A stretch of DNA of 64,000 nt from Embleya hyalina (GTDB lineage Bacteria; Actinomycetota; Actinomycetes; Streptomycetales; Streptomycetaceae): contig NZ_BIFH01000032.1 in assembly GCF_003967355.1 (NCBI RefSeq), positions 76,632 to 140,631 of the forward strand, written 5' to 3'. This document shows, piece by piece, positions 60,001 through 64,000 of the stretch (the first letter of the stretch is position 1; each line of letters starts with the position of its first letter). The notes under the pieces were generated by a model that worked only from the letters and a program-made list of their open reading frames with translations, was not told where the DNA came from and did no database searches. A program made the position numbers and the translations under genes.

Positions 60001-63000
60001 CCGTCGCGCAGCGACAATCCGCCGGCCACCACCGCGGCCGCGATCTCGCCCTGCGAGTGCCCGACGAGCGCGTCCGGGACGACCCCGTACGCCCGCCACA
60101 CCTCGGCCAACGACACCAACACCGCCCAGAGCACCGGCTGGACCACATCCACCCGATCCAACGACGGCGCACCCGCGACCCCGGTCAACACCTCCACCGG
60201 CGACCAGTCGACGAACTCCGCGAGCGCGGTCGCGCACTCGGCGAACCGGGCCGCGAACACGGGCGACTCGTCCAGGAGTTCCGCGGCCATACCGGTCCAC
60301 TGCGAGCCCTGCCCCGGGAACACGAACACGGTCTTGCCGACCGGCCCGGCCGTCCCGGTCACCACACCCGTCGGGTGATCACCCCGGGCCAGCGCCTCCA
60401 GGCTCGCCGCTCGATCCGCCGCGCCGACCAGTACCGCACGCTCCACGAACGACGCCCGCGAGGCGACCAGCGAGAACGCCACGTCCACCGGGTTCTCGTC
60501 GAGCACGCCCCGCGCCCGGGCGGCCTGCGCCCGCAGCGCGTCGGGTGTCCGGGCCGACAACACCCACGGGAACACGTCGTCGACGGCCGGTCGTTCGTCG
60601 GCCGGTTCGCTCTCCTGCGGGGACGATTCGAGGATCACGTGCGCGTTGGTCCCACTCACCCCGAAGGCGGACACCGCCGCCCGCCGGGGCCGATCCACCT
60701 CCGGCCAGGCGCGGGCCTCGGTCAGCAGCCGCACGCCGCCCGAGGACCAGTCCACGTGCGGCGTCGGCTCGTCCACGTGCAGCGTCTTCGGCAACACACC
60801 GTGCCGCAGGGCCTCCACCATCTTGATCACCCCGGCCACCCCGGCGGCGGCCTGGGCGTGCCCGATGTTGGACTTCAACGAGCCCAGCCACAACGGCCGG
60901 TCCTCGTCCCGGCCCCGGCCGTAGGTGGCCAACAACGCCTGCGCCTCGATCGGGTCGCCCAACGTCGTCCCGGTCCCGTGCGCCTCCACCACGTCCACAC
61001 CACCGGCGGACAATCCGGCATCGGCCAACGCCGCCCGGATCACCCGCTGCTGCGAGGGACCGTTCGGCGCCGTCAACCCGTTCGACGCACCGTCCTGGTT
61101 CACCGCCGAGCCACGCAGCACGGCGAGCACCCGACGACCCTCGCGCCGCGCGTCCGACAACCGCTGCAACACCACGAGCCCGACCCCCTCGGCCCAGCCC
61201 GTGCCGTCGGCCGCGCCGGCGAACGCCTTGCACCTGCCGTCGACGGACAGGGCGCGCTGCCGGGAGAATTCCACGAGCATGTTCGGCGAGGCCATCACCG
61301 CGACCCCGCCGGCCAGCGCGAGATCGCTCTCGCCCGAGCGCAGCGACCCGGCCGCCAGGTGCAGCGCCACCAGCGACGACGAGCACGCGGTGTCCACCGT
61401 CACCGCCGGGCCCTCGAAGCCGAGGGTGTACGAGATCCGACCCGAGGCGACGCTGCCCGCGTTGCCGGTGCCCAGGTAGCCCTCCAGGCCCTCCGGGGTC
61501 TCGGTCAGGTCGCGCAGGTAGTCCTGGCCGGCCAGGCCGGCGAACACCCCGGTCCGGCTGCCGCGCAGCGTGTCCGGGTCGATCCCGGCCCGCTCCAGCG
61601 CCTCCCACGAGGTCTCCAGGAGCAGCCGCTGCTGCGGGTCCATCGCCAGCGCCTCGCGCGGCGAGATGCCGAAGAAGGCGCCGTCGAACTCGGTCGCGTC
61701 CGGCAGGAAGGCGCCGTTGCGGGTGTACGACGTGCCGGCCCGGTCCGGATCGGGGTCGTACAGCCCCTCGACGTCCCAGCCCCGGTCGGTGGGCAGGCCG
61801 CCCACCGCGTCCGTCCCGGCCGTCACCAGGTGCCACAGATCGGCGGGCGAGGCCACCCCGCCGGGCAACCGGCAGGCCATCCCGACGATCACCACGGGAT
61901 CGTCGGTGGTGTCCACCCCGGAGGCCGCCTCGACCACGTCGACCGCCTCGACCCCGCCCAGCAGTTCGCCGCGCAGGAACTCGGCGAGCGCGTTCGGGGT
62001 CGGGTAGTCGAAGACCAGCGTCGCGGGCAGTTTCAGCCCGGTCTCGGCGGACAGCCGATTGCGCAGTTCCACCGAGGTCAGCGAGTCGAATCCCTGATCC
62101 CGGAGGGGCTTTGCCGCATCCACGGCGGCGGGGCTCGCGTGCCCCTGGACGACGGCGGCCTGGGCCCGCACCGCCTCCACGAGGAAGCGCGGACGGTCGG
62201 CCGCACCGAGCGCGGCGAGTCGGGCGGCGAAGCCGTCGACGGTCGGGGCGTCGAGCGCGGCCGGGCGGGCACCGGTGCCGCCGCCGGTCGCGTCGAGCAG
62301 TTCGCCGACCAGCGGGGCGCGGCGATCGCGGAACAGCACGTCCCAGTCGATGTCGCAGACCGTCAGGTGGCTGTCGCCGGCGTCGAGGACCTGGCCCAGC
62401 ACCCGGATGGCGAGTTCGGGATCGAGCATGCGCAATCCCTGGCGCCCGAGCCGTTCCTCCACCTCGGGCGCGGCGATGCCGCCGCCGGCCCAGTGGCCCC
62501 ACGAGATCGCCGTCGCGGGCAGTCCCGCGGCCCGACGGCGGGCCGCCAGCGCGTCCAGATGGGCGTTGCCCGGCGCGTAGTTGCCCTGTCCCGGCACACC
62601 GCAGATGCCCGCGAGCGAGGAGAACAGCACGAACGCCGACAGGTCGAGATCGCGGGTGAGTTCGTCCAGGTGTCGAGCGCCCTCCACCTTGACCCGCAAC
62701 ACGCGGTCGAGTTGATCGAGGGTCAGATCGGCAATCACCGCGTCGTCGAGCACCGCGGCGGTATGCACGACGGCGGTCAGCGGCAGGTCGGCCGGGATGC
62801 CGGCGAGTACGTCGGCCAGCGCCGCACGATCGCCGACGTCGCACGCGGCGAAGGAGACCCGGGCACCGAACGCGCCCACCTCGGCCGCGAGCGCCGCCGC
62901 TCCCGGGGCGTGCGCCCCGGACCTGCTCACCAACAACACGTGCGGCGCGCCGCGTTCGGCCGCCCAGCGGGCCGCATGCCCGCCCAGCGCCCCGGTGCCG

Positions 63001-64000
63001 CCGGTGACGAGCACGGTCCCCGTGGGCTGCCAGGGCGTCGGTTCCGGGCCGGTGGTCGGCGCGGCCCGGACCAGCCTGCGCGCCCAGAGCGCCGTGCCCC
63101 GCAGCGCGATCTCGGTCTCACCGGTGGCCCCGGAGAGCACGGCGACCAGTCGGTCGGCCGCCGCCGCGGTCGGGATCCGCTCCGGGAGGTCGATCAAGCC
63201 GCCCCACAGGTCCGGGAGTTCGGCCGCGGCGATCCCGCCGAAGCCCCATACCTGGGCCTGTTCGGGCACCCGTACCGGGTCCTCGGCACCGATCGACACC
63301 GCACCGTCGGTCACGGCCCACACCGGGGCGACCACACCCGCGTCCCCCAGGCCCTGGACCAGCGCCAGCGTCGCCGCCGCACCCCACGGCACCGCGGCGA
63401 AGCCGGTCACCGGGCCCTCGGCCAGGGCGAGCAACGACACGATCCCGGCGACGGGTCCGTCCGCCGCCGCGACCGCGTCCGTCAGCCGGTCCCGCAACAC
63501 TCCGCGATCCGCGTCCTCCCGCGCCACGGCCAGCGGCAACACCCGGGCACCGGCCGCCGCGAGCGCATCGCCGAACCACGTGGCCCAGGGCGCGGCTTCC
63601 GCGTCGTCCGGCACCGCGAGCAGCCAGATCCCGCCCGGCCGCGACCGCCCGGCATCCGCCACGGGACGCCATACGATCCGGTGTCGCCAGGACCGGGTCA
63701 CCGCGCCGGACCGCCGCCGCTCCCACCAGGACGACAGGGCCGGGAGTACCGCGCCCAACGGCTCGGCGAGATCACCGTCCACGTCTCCGAGAGCGGCGGA
63801 CAGCCCCGCCGGATCGCCACCCTCGACGAGTTCCCAGAAGGCCGAGTCCGCCGCGGCCTCCACCGGTTCGGTGTGCTCGCCGGTGTCCAGCCAGAACCGC
63901 TCGCGCTGGAAGGCGTAGGTGGGCAGCGAAACCCGCGGCAGGGTGCCCTCGGCGAACGCGAACGCCGCCTCCCACGACACCGGCACCCCACGCACGAAGG
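57063..64000 (-). CDS. Type I PKS, C-terminal part: [AT]-KR-ACP and KS-AT-KR-ACP
   Basis: The gene begins right of the window; about 2312 C-terminal residues are visible. The first fragment is the post-AT linker ([13 protein letters not shown]). It is followed by a KR with structural half ([21 protein letters not shown]) and catalytic half ([45 protein letters not shown] type by the LDD motif), and an ACP ([10 protein letters not shown] near 62085). The next module has KS (61890-60630, Cys near 61390), AT with [10 protein letters not shown] and YASHSAQ (methylmalonyl), a B-type KR ([31 protein letters not shown]) and ACP ([10 protein letters not shown] near 57460). The C-terminus ([16 protein letters not shown]) is a docking domain. 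Each complete module here should leave a beta-hydroxyl. A 67-base gap separates it from the next PKS gene. Confidence 0.94.
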   Translation of the reverse strand, partial: FVRGVPVSWEAAFAFAEGTLPRVSLPTYAFQRERFWLDTGEHTEPVEAAADSAFWELVEGGDPAGLSAALGDVDGDLAEPLGAVLPALSSWWERRRSGAVTRSWRHRIVWRPVADAGRSRPGGIWLLAVPDDAEAAPWATWFGDALAAAGARVLPLAVAREDADRGVLRDRLTDAVAAADGPVAGIVSLLALAEGPVTGFAAVPWGAAATLALVQGLGDAGVVAPVWAVTDGAVSIGAEDPVRVPEQAQVWGFGGIAAAELPDLWGGLIDLPERIPTAAAADRLVAVLSGATGETEIALRGTALWARRLVRAAPTTGPEPTPWQPTGTVLVTGGTGALGGHAARWAAERGAPHVLLVSRSGAHAPGAAALAAEVGAFGARVSFAACDVGDRAALADVLAGIPADLPLTAVVHTAAVLDDAVIADLTLDQLDRVLRVKVEGARHLDELTRDLDLSAFVLFSSLAGICGVPGQGNYAPGNAHLDALAARRRAAGLPATAISWGHWAGGGIAAPEVEERLGRQGLRMLDPELAIRVLGQVLDAGDSHLTVCDIDWDVLFRDRRAPLVGELLDATGGGTGARPAALDAPTVDGFAARLAALGAADRPRFLVEAVRAQAAVVQGHASPAAVDAAKPLRDQGFDSLTSVELRNRLSAETGLKLPATLVFDYPTPNALAEFLRGELLGGVEAVDVVEAASGVDTTDDPVVIVGMACRLPGGVASPADLWHLVTAGTDAVGGLPTDRGWDVEGLYDPDPDRAGTSYTRNGAFLPDATEFDGAFFGISPREALAMDPQQRLLLETSWEALERAGIDPDTLRGSRTGVFAGLAGQDYLRDLTETPEGLEGYLGTGNAGSVASGRISYTLGFEGPAVTVDTACSSSLVALHLAAGSLRSGESDLALAGGVAVMASPNMLVEFSRQRALSVDGRCKAFAGAADGTGWAEGVGLVVLQRLSDARREGRRVLAVLRGSAVNQDGASNGLTAPNGPSQQRVIRAALADAGLSAGGVDVVEAHGTGTTLGDPIEAQALLATYGRGRDEDRPLWLGSLKSNIGHAQAAAGVAGVIKMVEALRHGVLPKTLHVDEPTPHVDWSSGGVRLLTEARAWPEVDRPRRAAVSAFGVSGTNAHVILESSPQESEPADERPAVDDVFPWVLSARTPDALRAQAARARGVLDENPVDVAFSLVASRASFVERAVLVGAADRAASLEALARGDHPTGVVTGTAGPVGKTVFVFPGQGSQWTGMAAELLDESPVFAARFAECATALAEFVDWSPVEVLTGVAGAPSLDRVDVVQPVLWAVLVSLAEVWRAYGVVPDALVGHSQGEIAAAVVAGGLSLRDGARVVALRSRAIGALSGRGGMASVAEPLVAVRERIAAWDGRISVAAVNGPGQVVVSGEPDALAELVAAVTEEDGRARLIPVDYASHSAQVEEIRARIVDDLAGLAPVSGTIPLWSTVTGGWLDTAEMDGAYWATNLRETVRFEEAVRGLAAAGHGVFVEASPHPVLTAAIEATLDEVGVEDPVVVGTLRRDQGGAERLHTSLAEAFVRGVAVDWTAGFAGVRARVVELPTYPFERRRYWIRDAAQGASATGSASGSASIDAAFWDLVERGDRVELAAALGTDASAESVGEVLPALSSWWDRRRSDATIDAWRHRVVWRPVGDAGPGRLAGTWLLPVPETEAATAWAEFLTAVLTAAGARVEPIPVARGAGERAALRGLVTGPRGPIAGVLSLLALADGTAPGFDAVPWGSAATVALVQALDDAGVSAPLWVATDGAVSIDARDPVRVPEQAQVWGFGGVVAAESPGSWGGLIDLPGEYPTGDAAAPVWARLTAVLAGAADEKEVAVRASGLRGRRLVRAPRGAARPTGTWRPSGTVLITGGTGALGGHVARWVAGRGAEHVLLVSRSGADAPGAARLAEEITALGATVSFAACDVADRAALSAVLDRVPEPFPLTAVLHAAAILDDAVIGDLTPEQQQRVSRVKVDGARHLDELTRDLDLSAFVLFSSVAGICGVAGQGNYAPGNAYLDALAARRRQAGRAATSVSWGHWAGGGIAAPEIEERLGRQGLTMLDPVRAAEALGHVLDADESHLTVCDIDWDVLFRDRPHPLVAELLRAPAARAAATHGATAGADTPASRLTALLAELPEEQRRPHLVDLVRTRAAIVHGHASAASVEAGKPFRDQGFDSLTAVELRNRLTAETGLKLPATLVFDHPTPNALAEFLHGELVPRTIPDAETVRAEIDRLEALLAQAAGDPAADPAEHAASAERLTTIAARWAAAAAPATAPDGPEVGAIDEEIDAATDAELIEFIGKQFGIS

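Overview
The window is high-GC DNA with the coding style of a filamentous actinomycete of the Streptomyces type. This shows in strongly G/C-ended codons, frequent GTG and TTG starts, a SARP regulator, long modular type I polyketide synthase genes and many ATGA/GTGA gene overlaps. The exact genus cannot be fixed from sequence alone.

Layout. Positions 2-2341 hold the 3' end of a Tex-like gene, a translationally coupled pair (69-residue HTH protein plus a stand-alone double Clp-N protein) and a divergent epimerase-like gene. Two matching palindromes lie between the pair and the epimerase gene. A tRNA-Leu(GAG) at 2478-2561 is followed by an accessory island, about 2560-8790, that is visibly more A/T-rich. 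The island carries a DUF4259-like gene, a Vsr nuclease with an N-terminal extension, a C5-cytosine methyltransferase, two tandem GIY-YIG nuclease genes (the second of Eco29kI type) and two frameshifted transposase relics (IS30-like and IS1182-like).

Positions 8797-14046 hold a hypothetical protein, a DHA2-type exporter, a class C beta-lactamase-like serine hydrolase and a histidine kinase fused directly to a LuxR-type HTH. Positions 14224-23013 hold a catabolic block read on the minus strand: aryl-CoA ligase, hot-dog thioesterase, bifunctional salicylyl-CoA 5-hydroxylase, nitrilase, gentisate 1,2-dioxygenase, FAH-family hydrolase and maleate isomerase. Together they would take salicylate through salicylyl-CoA, gentisyl-CoA and gentisate to maleylpyruvate. 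That would then be hydrolysed to maleate plus pyruvate, and maleate isomerised to fumarate. A 19-bp motif is shared by the upstream regions of the ligase and hydroxylase genes, and a strong hairpin closes the block.

Positions 23392-38710 are mostly chromosomal housekeeping: glmS, an alpha/beta hydrolase with an MFS exporter and a divergent TetR gene (three operator copies between exporter and regulator), small DUF6247-like proteins, a secreted SGNH hydrolase, a GNAT protein, a fused 2-oxoacid:ferredoxin oxidoreductase with an acyl-CoA dehydrogenase, a RelE-like toxin-antitoxin pair and a compact ATP-dependent DNA ligase.

From 38904 to the right edge lies a type I PKS cluster that continues beyond the window. 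It has a type II thioesterase, a SARP activator, a metallophosphoesterase and a phosphopantetheinyl transferase, two paralogous NTF2/SnoaL-like proteins and three PKS genes read on the minus strand. Visible modules, in assembly order, are: [..AT]-KR-ACP; KS-AT(methylmalonyl)-KR-ACP; KS-AT(malonyl)-DH-KR-ACP; KS-AT(methylmalonyl)-ACP; KS-AT(methylmalonyl)-DH-ACP-TE. The last two modules have no KR, so the chain should reach the TE as a 2,4-dimethyl-3,5-dioxo thioester next to an alkene. This is a classic precursor of dimethyl-hydroxypyrone or pyridone rings, and the two NTF2-like proteins encoded directly after the TE are candidate cyclases.
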